Source of the DNA: Nothophaeocryptopus gaeumannii
Taxonomy: Eukaryota; Ascomycota; Dothideomycetes; Mycosphaerellales; Mycosphaerellaceae
Length of the DNA stretch: 64,000 nucleotides
Reading direction: 5' to 3'
Assembly (NCBI GenBank): GCA_031771865.1
Contig: JASISA010000042.1
Location: 1,171,501 to 1,235,500 of the forward strand
Below the pieces are notes generated by a model. It searched no databases and was not told the DNA's origin. It worked only from the letters and a program-made list of their open reading frames with translations. Both the position numbers and the translations under genes were made by a program. How positions within the stretch are numbered: the stretch's first letter is position 1; every line of letters starts with the position of its first letter. This document shows positions 11,654 to 22,036 of the stretch, in pieces.

Positions 11654-12283
11654 CTCCAAAATGGAGGACTGCGTATCTTATAGCGATCTTGGAATTTGCG
11701 GGAGTGCGATTGGTTTGAGGACAACATAAAGGAGCAGTAAACGAGACACCAAGCATAAAATACTTTCTGCTTACCTCTACCAACAACCGTGAATGCAAAT
11801 AGAATGCTTGCCTTGTGGACGCATACCCTGAGACACGAGGCCATGGGAGAGACCCGCGTCAGCTGGGTAGTGTTTGCGCGTCAACAGCTGGCCAGCAGCG
11901 AGCTCATTGCTAGTGATTTCGTCCCTGAAGAGAGTTGTCATTAAGGAAGTTCAAGGCTCTCTGCTCTTAATAAGTCATGTTTCCAGTCTGGCATGATCCG
12001 GCTCGAGACACTGTGTATCGAAATCGGAAGTCCATCTAGGTACGATACGGTATGGAAGTATGGAGCCAGAGTGCAGTATAACCAATGTCTGCGATGCTGA
12101 GGGCACATTCCGTCTTCTATGGCATGAGGACTGTCGTGAAGGGGGAGGTGAAGTCGTCGATATCGCACGGACCCAGCGCTACTGCAGGCCTATGCAAAGC
12201 CGAATGCCGTCATGGGTCTCGGCAAGCGCGTCTTTCGCTCCATCACGCGTCGCACCTGATTTGTCGTCGACCATAGCATCCAA
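11654..12283. other. Divergent promoter region (unknown gene / MGS1)
   Basis: About 630 bp separate two divergently oriented starts. No gene is supported within it. It should contain both promoters; no convincing TATA element was identified. Confidence 0.5.
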
Positions 12284-14029
12284 ATGGTCGCCTGTCCCAT
12301 TTGCGAGAAGCCGGTCAAGGAGATCGACATCAATCGACATATCGACTCCGAATGCAACGATTTCCTCGAACATTCGTCGCCACCACCAGCGACACAAGCA
12401 CCGAATGGAGCCAAGCCGAAGTCTTCTACGGCAGCAGCTTTCTTCACGCCAGCAGCGAGGAAGAATGCGAGTCTCAAGGTAGAGAATGAGTCTTCTCCCG
12501 CAGTGCCGACGCCCCAGGGCATCAATGCGACCTCCAGCTCAGCTCCTCCAGCGAAGCGGCCGAGAGACGACGATGAGCAGGCTGGTAGAGAGGAGAAGCC
12601 CCTCGCGGCGGCGCCGGTGAGCAAGAAGGCGAAGAACGCTCATGCACCGCTCGCAGAGCGCATGCGACCACAAAGCTTGGATGAGGTGGCCGGCCAGGAA
12701 TTGGTAGGCCCGAACGGCGTTCTACGGAATTTGATCGTTACCGACCGAGTGCCGTCGATGATTCTGTGGGGAGGACCTGGAACTGGCAAGACGACGATCG
12801 CACGCCTGATAGCACAGACTGCAGGTTGTCGCTTTGTCGAGATCAACAGTACGTCTAGTGGAGTTGGCGAATGCAAGAAGCTATTCGGCGAAGCGAAGAA
12901 TGAGCTGGGTTTGACAGGAAGGAAAACCATCATTTTCTGTGATGAGATACACCGCTTCAGTAAGAGCCAGCAAGACGTGTTCCTTGGCCCAGTAGAGGCT
13001 GGACAGGTGACATTGATCGGAGCTACGACAGAAAATCCCTCATTCAAGGTGGTCAATGCTTTACTTAGCAGATGCCGTACCTTCACACTGTCGAAGTTGA
13101 CCGACCAGGACATTTTCGGCATATTGAGACGGGCTTTGCTACGAGAAGCACCTAGCTTACCAACTCCGTCTCCGAGCCCTTCTACCGAGGGCACGACGCA
13201 GAGCGCAGAAGTCAACTCCGCAGAAGACAGCCTGCATCTGCTCAACGAGAACGATTATTCGCTGATCCATTACCTGGCCGCTTTTGCAGATGGCGACGCT
13301 CGGACTGGTCTCAATCTACTGGAGTTAGCTCTTGATCTCTGTCAGAAGCCTGGCGTTACCGAAGACGACATCAAGAAGAGCCTGACACAGACATTGGTCT
13401 ATGATCGTGCCGGTGATCAGCATTATGATACCATATCCGCTTTCCACAAGTCTGTTCGTGGCTCCAATCCCGATGCCACACTATACTACCTCGCAAGAAT
13501 GCTTCAATCCGGAGAAGATCCATTGTACATCGCTCGTCGCATGGTCGTGATCGCCAGCGAGGACGTTGGACTTGCAGATAATAGCATGCTTTCGCTCGCC
13601 ACAGCAACATACACTGCCGCAGAGAAAATCGGTATGCCCGAATGCCGTATCAACCTCGCTCACTGTGCCGTAGCTCTGAGCATGGCTCCGAAGTCCGTGA
13701 GGGCTTATCGAGGTCTGAATGCCGCATATGCCGCTCTGAGCGAACCTGGAATCGCAGGTCTTCCTGTTCCCATTCATCTCCGCAACGCGCCTACCAAGCT
13801 GATGAAGGAGCTCGGATACGGAAAGCAGTACAAGTATAACCCGGATTTCGTTGATGGGAGAGTCGTACAGGACTATCTGCCAGACAAGCTCGAAGGCCGC
13901 ACGTTTCTCGGCAAGCAGAATCTCGGCGATCACATTGATCCAGAGATAGCGGAACAAGATGACCAGTTGCGTGTTGCAGAGGAAGCTGAGCAGGGTGAAG
14001 AGATTCTGTTGAACCCTGATGGTGATTGA
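12284..14029 (+). CDS. MGS1: DNA-dependent AAA+ ATPase Mgs1/WRNIP1 (RarA family)
   Basis: A maintenance-of-genome-stability ATPase that acts at stalled replication forks; family members bind ubiquitinated PCNA and DNA polymerase delta. The 581-residue single-exon frame starts with a UBZ4-type ubiquitin-binding finger (C4, C7, H19, C24), followed by a disordered linker with basic clusters (KRPRDDDE, KKAKN). The AAA+ core contains RMRPQSLDEVAGQ, Walker A GGPGTGKT at about 163-170, Walker B IIFCDEIHRF, and sensor/arginine-finger segments (ATTENPSF, LLSRCRTF). The C-terminal MgsA/RarA domain includes RMVVIASEDVGLAD and PKSVRAYRG. Length and domain order match the fungal family. Nuclear location is inferred from the family. 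Confidence 0.96.
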   Translation: MVACPICEKPVKEIDINRHIDSECNDFLEHSSPPPATQAPNGAKPKSSTAAAFFTPAARKNASLKVENESSPAVPTPQGINATSSSAPPAKRPRDDDEQAGREEKPLAAAPVSKKAKNAHAPLAERMRPQSLDEVAGQELVGPNGVLRNLIVTDRVPSMILWGGPGTGKTTIARLIAQTAGCRFVEINSTSSGVGECKKLFGEAKNELGLTGRKTIIFCDEIHRFSKSQQDVFLGPVEAGQVTLIGATTENPSFKVVNALLSRCRTFTLSKLTDQDIFGILRRALLREAPSLPTPSPSPSTEGTTQSAEVNSAEDSLHLLNENDYSLIHYLAAFADGDARTGLNLLELALDLCQKPGVTEDDIKKSLTQTLVYDRAGDQHYDTISAFHKSVRGSNPDATLYYLARMLQSGEDPLYIARRMVVIASEDVGLADNSMLSLATATYTAAEKIGMPECRINLAHCAVALSMAPKSVRAYRGLNAAYAALSEPGIAGLPVPIHLRNAPTKLMKELGYGKQYKYNPDFVDGRVVQDYLPDKLEGRTFLGKQNLGDHIDPEIAEQDDQLRVAEEAEQGEEILLNPDGD

Positions 14030-14287
14030 AAATCCCCTGCTGAAAACGCCTTAACGATGGGATCTTTACCACGGCATTCTTAGCTGCTCAATGCGCTCAA
14101 GTATGCCAGTCGATATTGGCATGTTGTTCTCTCACAATGGATGCGCTTGCGCTATGGTGGCGTCGCGCGTTGTTTGGAACAATGCCTGCGTAGACGTCAT
14201 CACTAATCCTTCAACCGTGCCACAATGAAAGCGGACCTCGCAATAGGCACCCAAAACAGCAACTCTGAACCTCATCCCAGTCGACAA

Positions 14288-14329
14288 ATGCGCGATGCCC
14301 ATCAAATCCACTGGCTGTGGCCTGTGTAG
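14288..14329 (+). promoter_or_regulatory. Upstream ORF overlapping the transcription-factor start
   Basis: An ATG seven bases before the main start opens a 13-codon frame ending in TAG after the main ATG. If it lies in the transcript, scanning ribosomes would meet it first, which could lower translation of the Zn2Cys6 factor. Its presence in the mRNA has not been shown. Confidence 0.45.
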
Positions 14330-16076
14330 GAAGCGCAAAATACGATGTGACGAGAAGCGACCTGGCTGCGATCGGTGCAGGACGCATGGCGTGCCTTGCC
14401 CGGGCTACAGGCAGCCAGCTCCAGGCACGATCCAGTTCCAAGACGAGACTGGGGATGTAGTGGAGAAGGCGCGGCGAAAGCAAAGTACCAAGGCCTGCTC
14501 GAGGGTGGAAGAGACTGAGGTCGACGCTGTCTCTGTGCCCAAGTTTGAAAACTACATCGATTCGCATAGCCCTTCATGGCTGTCGTTCTCGCCCAACCAC
14601 GATTCACCGTTCACCTTGCAGGACGATCAATTCGCGACAAAAGGTGGCTCGCTTGTCAAAGGAGGGTCTGATGATTTTGCACGCCCCGGGACGCAGCCCG
14701 ACTTCTCAATGGCAATGGCACTTCTCGGCACTCCGACCTACCTCCCTTCACCCGCTATGGAGAAGACCATGATATACAGTGCATTCATTGACAACTACCT
14801 TCCTACGATAAGACGCGGACCCGGCAGCTCAGACCCCCATTTCAGTTTCCTGCAGGAACTGATGACGACTCCCAACCTACCTGGTGAGCTATCTGACGGC
14901 TTGGATGCGCTGTCCATGGTGCAAGTCGGCAGCGTATATCATGATAAGGACTTGATACAACAAAGTCTCAAGTCGTACTCTAGAGCTCTTTCTGGCCTTG
15001 TCAGAAAATTGAGCTCGAGCGACTTCATGACGGACGACTATGTCCTTGCCACCGTCTCGCTCCTTGCCACATGCGAATTCTTCGACGAAATTGCGCACAT
15101 GGGCAATGGATGGAGTAAGCACATGATCGGGTCGCAGCATCTCCTCGAAGCTCGCGGGCCTGATTCCATATCGTCATATGTGGGGCTGTTGCTGTTCACG
15201 AGTATGCGCCATGCAGCGCTGTCGCATGCGCTCATACAACGCAAAGCAACCTTCATGGGCAAGCCGGAGTGGCGGAACTTGGCTTTCCAAACACCTATCG
15301 TCGATGCGAGTACGCTCTTCTATGACCTCGCACTGCAGGTTCCAGACGTGCTCCAGGCTTACGACAATTTGAACTTCGACGATACCGTCTCAGCAGAGAC
15401 CATCAACGGCCAGCTGGATGACATCCTGAAGCAGGCCACCTACCTAGAGACCGAGCTCCGAGCCTTCTTCGAGGATTTCAAGAGTCGGACCAAAGCCATC
15501 GGCCAGGATCTCTACCAATCTATCTCAATCGATCAGTATCCGTCCTTTATATCCCTCATCCCAGACCGCACCATTACCACATGCTGGACCTTCGAAAACT
15601 TCATGCTCGCCTACCTAACATCAACCTACTGGGACGTAATGCACTTTCTCCGCACTCCCATGCAGAAGCTCCACTCCGCCAAACACGAATACTCCCCAGC
15701 CTACTTCCCTCCAGCGTCGGAAGCCGTCGCCGAATCCGAACTCTACGAATACGTCCTCAACATGTGCAAATGTTTCCCGTATTTCGCGGAGCCGAGCAGT
15801 AGTAGTACGGGACAGATTGCGTTGTTCTTGCCTATGAGGACTGCGGCTGTGTATTGCACGGAGCAGGGACATTGGGGGCTTTTGAAGTGGTTGGCGGCGG
15901 TGAGGGACAGGGTGTTTACGAGGGGCTTGAGTCCGCCGAGTGTGCAGGATGAAAGGAAACCGGGTGGTGGGCCGAGTTTGTTTGTTGCGAGGAGGCCGGA
16001 TATGAAGGCTGTGAGGGATACTGGAGCGAGGAGAGTGGGTCTGGGGAGTGCGAGGGCCTTTCGGAAGATAGTGTAG
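14295..16076 (+). CDS. Zn(II)2Cys6 fungal transcription factor
   Basis: A continuous 593-residue frame. The N-terminus carries a complete binuclear zinc cluster with spacing C-x2-C-x6-C-x6-C-x2-C-x6-C (CGLCRKRKIRC ... CDRCRTHGVPC), the DNA-binding domain of Gal4-type regulators. The remainder resembles the helical Fungal_trans_2 regulatory region common in Pezizomycotina (for example DNYLPTIRRGPG, MTDDYVLATVSLLATCEFFDE, WSKHMIGSQHLLEARGP). Target genes cannot be read from the sequence; neighbours are unrelated housekeeping genes, so it is not an obvious cluster regulator. The last roughly 60 residues (KPGGGPSLFVARRPD onward) look less structured. No intron is required. Confidence 0.9.
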   Translation: MPIKSTGCGLCRKRKIRCDEKRPGCDRCRTHGVPCPGYRQPAPGTIQFQDETGDVVEKARRKQSTKACSRVEETEVDAVSVPKFENYIDSHSPSWLSFSPNHDSPFTLQDDQFATKGGSLVKGGSDDFARPGTQPDFSMAMALLGTPTYLPSPAMEKTMIYSAFIDNYLPTIRRGPGSSDPHFSFLQELMTTPNLPGELSDGLDALSMVQVGSVYHDKDLIQQSLKSYSRALSGLVRKLSSSDFMTDDYVLATVSLLATCEFFDEIAHMGNGWSKHMIGSQHLLEARGPDSISSYVGLLLFTSMRHAALSHALIQRKATFMGKPEWRNLAFQTPIVDASTLFYDLALQVPDVLQAYDNLNFDDTVSAETINGQLDDILKQATYLETELRAFFEDFKSRTKAIGQDLYQSISIDQYPSFISLIPDRTITTCWTFENFMLAYLTSTYWDVMHFLRTPMQKLHSAKHEYSPAYFPPASEAVAESELYEYVLNMCKCFPYFAEPSSSSTGQIALFLPMRTAAVYCTEQGHWGLLKWLAAVRDRVFTRGLSPPSVQDERKPGGGPSLFVARRPDMKAVRDTGARRVGLGSARAFRKIV

Positions 16077-16478
16077 TTTGGGTATGAGATGTCTTAATTG
16101 AAAAACCTCCATCTCCCTGTTGTCGCCCGACATCGCTGGCTGGTCTCACATCCGTCGCGTCTCACTTCGTTCCTCGCTCGTGATGACCTGAACAACTCTT
16201 CGATAGACCAGAGCGTGTGTGCTCGGTATATTGTGTCTGTAGACACCGCCACAGCTCGCGGCAGCTGGACAGCGTCGCATGTGGGGTGGTGACTGGACGG
16301 AGATCCTGTCTGCATGTCGTTTCCGTTTCCCAGGCCGCTATCGTTACACTGAGCAATACTGCGGAGAGTGGCATTTGGTGGAAGCCGGGCATTTTCTTCG
16401 TTAGCCACCCCAGTATTGAAGACATGATTGTGCTGGGTCGAGGTTTCGGGGCCCGTCTTTCCCTTAGTACTGATCAGG
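16077..16478. other. Intergenic region between convergent genes
   Basis: Roughly 400 bp between the 3' ends of the Zn2Cys6 factor and the frame-broken gene to the right. No gene is supported. Confidence 0.5.
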
Positions 16479-17683
16479 CTATCTGGTAGAAGAACGCGGG
16501 TATTCGCTATGATCCATCTTTCGCTTGAGTTTCGGCCGCTTGTCCGGGCGCTTCTGGTTCCCTTCTGCATCGATTTTCGCCCAAAATGCCTCTGCGTGCT
16601 CGTTGTTTTCGTGCAGCGTTTTCAGCTTAGGATCATTGCGCAAATTTTGGAAGGAGAGACGTCGGCGAAACCACCTCAGCAATCCCAGATCATAGGAGCT
16701 TTCTTCGAGAAACTTTGCGTCGACTTCGTTCCCTTGTAGGTGTAGGAGATACTCGGCGCGCAAGAGACAAGAGATCACGGCACGCTTCCCTGCATCCTTG
16801 AAGGCGGCGGCTCGCTTGAGATAATCCGTGTCTCTACAGAGCCTCAGGTGTGGCGAAGGGTCTGCTGCTATAGGGTGATATAAGAGCAAAACAGTGTAGA
16901 TCTCTGCACCATGCGGGCCGCATCTCTCTACATGGAAAGCAGAAGAAGTAATGAACGTATCGAAAACTCTCGGATCGATTGGCGGGAGTTCGTTCCGTTG
17001 AAGGTGTTTGAGCACCACAGTGCGAGCGGGGGCCCACCAGATGTATCTGGTACTTTGACTGGAGACTGTGACCAGCTCCATCACAGCGGCTTCTACACCA
17101 ATCCAGTATATCTTGGCGCGTAAAGCGGATGCGAGTAAGTCGCCAGGCCAATAGAAGAGGCTGTCACCTCTAGTCGAAAGAGTCCGGCTTCTCATGGTCT
17201 TGTCGTTGTCCAATTGCTTGATCAATTCAAGCACAAAGTGGGATTATCCTCTGCCTCGAGATGCCAACACAAGCTATCCGTAAGCCCATGGGTGAGGTCA
17301 GATTCCCAAGTAGTGTAATCCGTGCCCATGATCCAATATAGCACCTTCCCAGCACCGACAGCCGCGGCTTGCTCTTTCCTCTCATGCTCTGGTAGCGATT
17401 CAATCCTCTTCTGCGACGCAGCAAGGAGATAGTGTGCATCTTGAAAGGTAGCTTTGCCCTCGTCTACCAACCTCTGGAAATGGTCGAGACTTTTTGGTCC
17501 CCTGTCCTTATACTCCTTCAAAATATTGCTGTCGAGACCCTTTCTTGACCCTGGTCGTATCCAGCAAGCGCGTGTTTCATGGAAGCTGCGAGAGTAGCGG
17601 GGGATGAAGAAGTGTCGAGCGATCCTGCATGTAGCACGCGAAAGAGGAGGTCGGGCGAGGCATCTCGCAGAGAAGGCCAGCAT
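16479..17683 (-). pseudogene. Unknown mitochondrial-type protein gene split by a 1-nt frame break
   Basis: Two abutting frames read as one protein of about 400 residues. The first starts at 17683 (MLAFSARCLARPPLSR) with an Arg/Ser-rich N-terminus typical of a mitochondrial targeting signal. It runs through HFQRLVDEGKATFQDAHYLL and ends at a TGA at 17222. The second continues in another frame from about 17234 (ELIKQLDNDKTMRSRTL) through FYWPGDLLASALRAKIYWIG to a basic C-terminus. The two frames join smoothly if one G is added in the CTTTGTG stretch near 17231-17236. No canonical intron would join them. No named domain was recognised. It could be a functional gene with an assembly indel or a young pseudogene. 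Confidence 0.6.
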
Positions 17684-18202
17684 TATGCGACTTTGGTGTG
17701 GTTTCGAGGGCAACCACGTAACTGATCTCAGCCTCCCACATTGCGGCCGCGACCAGGCAAGCTAGTGGTTCTCCGGATGGACCAAAAGGCTCGGTTCGTG
17801 CGAGAGGCAGTCCGTTATGTGTGATTCAATCCGTTACACGATTGGAGGTGAAGTCTCAGAGCACTCCATGATTTGATGGAAATTGAATCAAATGCAGTAA
17901 TCAAATCCAATGCTAGTCCAAGACCGCCAAGGCTGTGGATGAAGTCAGTTCCGCAGTGGCGTTTTTGGTTCTTCGCCTTCTGCTCCAAGATCACCACACC
18001 ATGGACCCCAAATGTCACACTGCTGTAACGTCATGGACGACCAACGGATTGGAAATCAATGAGCCGGATGACCTCGTACGAAAACACGGGTTGTAAGTGA
18101 ATGAACACAATACAACACAACTTCTATACAGCTCCATAGCTCCTTCTGCGACTCTCATATCAAACTCTACTTCGACCTCACCTTAGCAGTACCACCATCA
18201 GC
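17684..18202. other. Divergent promoter region
   Basis: About 520 bp between two divergent starts. No gene is supported. The last 100 bp before the epimerase-like start are A/C-rich (ACACAATACAACACAACTTC), as in fungal core promoters and leaders. Confidence 0.5.
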
Positions 18203-19337
18203 ATGGCCCCAAAGATCTTCATGTAAGTCACGAGCATCCGAAAGTCTGGATCTACGCAATGCTCACGAGTCCCTCAGCACTGGTATCACTGGCTACATCG
18301 CTGGAGATGCATTTTACGCCATCCACAAGGCTCATCCGGACTACGAATGGGCTGCCCTTATCCGGACCAAAGACAAGGCTCAGAAGGTCAGAGCAGCATA
18401 CCCGGACGTTCGCATTGTAATCGGTGGCCTGGACGACAGCGAGATCATCGAGGAGGAATCCACCAAAGCCGACATCGTGCTGCGTAAGTTGTTCCAAATT
18501 CGGACCGGAGCGGCGCTGACCTGGTTCGCAGATGCCGCGGATGCCTCAGACCATGAAGGGGCCGCGAAAGCTATCGCTAAAGGTTTGCTGAAGGGCCACA
18601 CTCCGGAAAACCCTGGCTTCTGGCTTCACACCGGCGGTACTGGTATCCTGACATACTTCGACTCAAAGGACGAGCGCTTCGGAGAGTGGGACGAGAAAGA
18701 GTTCAACGACTACTCCGGAGTACACGATCTGACTCATCTTCCTGATGAGGCCTTTCACCGCAACGTCGACCAGATCGTGCTCGAAGCCGGCACCGAGCAC
18801 GGAGATGTCATTAAGACCGCCATTGTCTGCCCACCCACAATCTACGGGGTTGGACGAGGACCAGTCTCTGGTCGCGGCAGACAGGCCTACGAATTGACCA
18901 AGCTCATTCTTCAGAGAGGCGAGGCACCCATCATCGGCAAGGGTAAAGCTCGATGGGACAACGTCCACGTCTACGACCTCTCAGACGTCTACCTCTCCTT
19001 GGCGGAAGCGGCCGCCAAGAAGAACCTCGACCTCGAGATTTGGGGTGAGAAAGGCTACTTCTTGACACAAAATGGACGCCATGTTTGGGGTGATCTATCT
19101 CGGTATATCGCTACAAAAGCTGCCGAAGCCGGTCTGATCTCCAAGGACTTCAAGGAGCTGCCGCTGAACAAGCAAGAGGCATGGGATATCGCTGATTTCC
19201 AGGCTTTGTCGTGGGGATTAAACTCGCAGGGCAGGGCTGAGCGAGCGAAGAAGGTGCTTGGATGGAAGCCTCATCAGCCTAGTCTTGAAGAGGAGGTGCC
19301 CAAGATTATTCAGGAGGAGAAGCAGAGGCTCGGTTGA
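18203..19337 (+). CDS. Atypical NAD(P)-binding epimerase/dehydratase-like protein (extended SDR)
   Basis: Predicted 343 residues from three exons: 18203-18222, 18278-18483 and 18532-19337, with GTAAGT donors at both introns. The N-terminus has the Rossmann signature of the SDR/NmrA superfamily (FITGITGYIAGDA), an acidic strand (ADIVLHAADASDHEG), and the conserved downstream motif CPPTIYGVGRGP. At the place where extended SDRs carry YxxxK, the sequence reads FHRNVDQIVLE, so the usual catalytic Tyr/Lys pair is missing and the protein may bind nucleotide without classical chemistry. Substrate unknown. The very short first exon (20 nt) is supported by perfect frame joining. Confidence 0.85.
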
Positions 19338-19399
19338 AAAGTCTTCACGCTTCCATTGGGTTCAGTTAAAAGGAGGTGTCCGAAGTCCTCCCCCATGCC

Positions 19400-20179
19400 C
19401 TAGAATTTGATAGCTTCCGAGACAACAGGAGGCCATGTCAAATCCAGCTGATCGACTTTCCTGTCCACAAGATACTTTCTCTCCTCTGTCTCCTCGTCGC
19501 CACCAGCATCATTCCATCCCGCCTTCTTATCCCGGGTCACATCTCCCTCCGACGCTCTCCTCCCAACAACCCAGCTCCAATCAACATCCTTCCCAATATC
19601 GAGCGCAGTACTGCAATCCGGAAGGACCATTTCATCTCTTTGTCCGTTCTTCTGGGACAGCGAATTCCACAACTCAAGCACATCCGCCTCTGAACTCCCA
19701 CCTCCTCCTGCACTCTGCTCCTGCATAATCATCGCAATCTCCTGCTCTCGCCCCCACAACTGCGAATTGACGAACATCGGGCGGGAGAACTTGTCGTTGC
19801 CAGGGCAGGAGACGCAGTTTGAGAGGCTCGCATCGATTACGTCCATTATCATTGATTCGAACACCGCATCGCCTTCCTCGCCCTCTTCTCCACTGTCCGG
19901 GCTTTCCTTCTCTCGCGGCTCGAGCCTTCTGGCCTTCGCCAACGAGATATAATCCCTTATGACCAACGTCATCCTGGCAAGCTGTTCTCTCGCCGCTTGC
20001 TTATTCGTATATCGTCCAATCGCCAACTCATCACCTTCGTGAATAATGCGTTGCAGGCGGGCGTAGTGCCGTTTGATGAGGGCTTTGTGGTGCGGGTCCA
20101 TGGGTACGAGGGCGAGTTCTGCTGGTGTCATCGGCATGTTTTGGGTATTTGAGGGAGCCATTTCGATTGTGGAGGGCAT
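19400..20179 (-). CDS. Hypothetical acidic protein
   Basis: A continuous 259-residue frame starting MPSTIEMAPSNTQNMPM. A helical N-terminal half contains DPHHKALIKRHYARLQRIIHEG, followed by RYTNKQAAREQLARMTLVIRDYISLAKARR, then an acidic linker (SGEEGEEGD) and a C-terminal half with Cys and Trp residues (LSNCVSCPG, LELWNSLSQKNG). No family was recognised. Its stop lies only about 60 bp from the stop of the convergent epimerase-like gene, so the two transcripts probably overlap. Confidence 0.6.
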   Translation of the reverse strand: MPSTIEMAPSNTQNMPMTPAELALVPMDPHHKALIKRHYARLQRIIHEGDELAIGRYTNKQAAREQLARMTLVIRDYISLAKARRLEPREKESPDSGEEGEEGDAVFESMIMDVIDASLSNCVSCPGNDKFSRPMFVNSQLWGREQEIAMIMQEQSAGGGGSSEADVLELWNSLSQKNGQRDEMVLPDCSTALDIGKDVDWSWVVGRRASEGDVTRDKKAGWNDAGGDEETEERKYLVDRKVDQLDLTWPPVVSEAIKF

Positions 20180-20536
20180 GGTTTGACCTCGTGGGGTACC
20201 GAGAACAAGCGGGCATCTTTGATGGACTTTGGGGGAGATATATAGGCTCTGTGGACTGGGACATATTCACGGCTGACTGCGGCGTATGTTAAATGAGTCT
20301 TCCGATGCGGTGACGATATGGAACAGAGTCGCGACGGCTCATCTCGGTTTGAGTAGAGAGATGCGTGCGTCTGCCGCGCGGTCGGATGGCTTAGCACAGT
20401 GACTCGAAAGGGAGACATGGTCAGAAGACCCAAATAGCAAACATCATCATCTTCATGTCGGGATATCGAACCGCGTTCTGCACTGCCCGAACTATACACA
20501 AAAACGCCCTGCGTCATGTCTGTTGGTCTCTCATTC

Positions 20537-22036
20537 TTATTCTCGTCCATTAACTCGTCTAGACCAATCATCACCAACTCTCGTAGCATCAACAACATCA
20601 ACCTCCTTACCCAAACCGACAATAGAAGATCTCTCCCACCAACTCTTCTCTTTCTTCTTATCGCCTCTCCTTCTCTCGTCCTCCGTTTCAGTCTCGGTAT
20701 CGGCCAGGCCGCCGTGGCCCTCATCTCCCACAACGAGGACGGTGTGACCGACCCAGCCTTTTAGCTGAGCGATTGTCTCGCCTTCTCTGCCAGACAGGGT
20801 GTCGCTAATGTAGACAATCTGTGGAGCGAGATGGCGGAGGATGCTGACGTATCCTTGGGCGGTCGTGAAGGGCATGATTTGGGTGGGATGACTAACGAGG
20901 GACTGTGCTTGTTGGTAGATGGCGTCAAACGTTGGGTTCGAAGGGTCAATGCGGGGCGACATGGATTGTAGTTCGGAGCCTGGTGTCTGTGCGGGAGTGG
21001 AGATGGCGGAATACGAGGATCCGAGTGTGGAGGTAGCCTTCTCTGGGTCGGGGAGGGACTTCAGATTTGGAGCGTAGACGAGGACGAAGAGGTCTGTGGT
21101 CTCGGGATTGAAGGCTGTCGGCAAATGGGAGAGGATCGACTGTGCAGTTCACGTTAGCCTGTGGTTTCAAGAAGCTCCGCCAGCTCGACCTACCCCGTGC
21201 TCTGTGTGGAACGCTCCCTCGTCCGCTCCCGTGTCAATAACAACATCAGAACTGACAACGACGGCGACTGTCTTCTTCGCTCTTCCCTTGCCCTTCGCAA
21301 AGGAGCTGCTTCTTGCCCTCCGGTCATTGTCCGCAGTCTGTATCTTCTGCCTCTCATCTGCCTCTTCGCTCCACCGCTCGTGGTCGCTGAACCCGATATC
21401 CTCGTCTCTCTTCCTTCTTTCCTCGCTGTGGGCCCGACTATCCACCTCCATGATGCTTCCCAATGCCGCACCAGCAGCTGCCATGCTTCCTCGTACCTGC
21501 TTGCTTGCCGAGTCGAAGAACTGCTGGGGGCTGGGTGTTCTTCTCATGACCCTCCCAAGGAACGTCTGATCGTTCCTCTCATGTGTCACATCCCTTGAGC
21601 TCGCATCATAATACGAGCTTGACTCTCCATACGTCGTAGTCGTCTGCCCAGTGTGTTCAGCTCCCACGGGCGGAGGCGGCGCATTACCTTGCAAGGGCAC
21701 GAACTGTCCATCGCCAGGCCTTGGAGGCTGCGGAGGCCCTGGATATGGTTGTGCTCCTTGAGTAGGATATGACGCGCCCATGCCCGTGGGCGGGCGTTGG
21801 GGTTTATCATCTGGATAGTGATCATCCTCATCACGATCGCTACGTTCGCTCCATATCCATGCTGCAAGGCCACCAACGGCGACCGTTCCAATTGCGACGA
21901 GCGGGACCCAATATCCCAGGACAGAATGGGAGCGATTGTGGCCGCCGGGTGGAGGCGGCGGAGGGGCGTAGAGGGGACGTCCGCGGTTGTTGTTGCGCGT
22001 GGTGGTCGTTTTGCGGTAGGTACGGTCGTACGACAT
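20537..22036 (-). CDS. Single-pass membrane protein, PEX22-like peroxin candidate
   Basis: Predicted 481 residues from exons 22036-21194 and 21139-20537, joined across a 54-nt intron so that TEHG is followed by SILSHLPTAF. A short N-terminal tail precedes one transmembrane helix (YWVPLVAIGTVAVGGLAAWIWSE). A Pro-rich linker follows, then RRTPSPQQFFDSASKQV and a Rossmann-like module with strands TVAVVVSSDVVIDTG, DLFVLVYAPNL, IVYISDTL and HTVLVVGDEG. This layout resembles filamentous-fungal Pex22-like proteins, peroxisomal membrane anchors for the ubiquitin-conjugating enzyme Pex4. The identification is from memory of the family's layout and is tentative; an unrelated anchored Rossmann protein is the alternative. 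Confidence 0.6.

Noticed and set aside
15621..16133. Minus-strand frame rich in Pro/His/Arg
   Set aside because: It is antisense to the 3' end of the Zn2Cys6 factor and has no features of its own.
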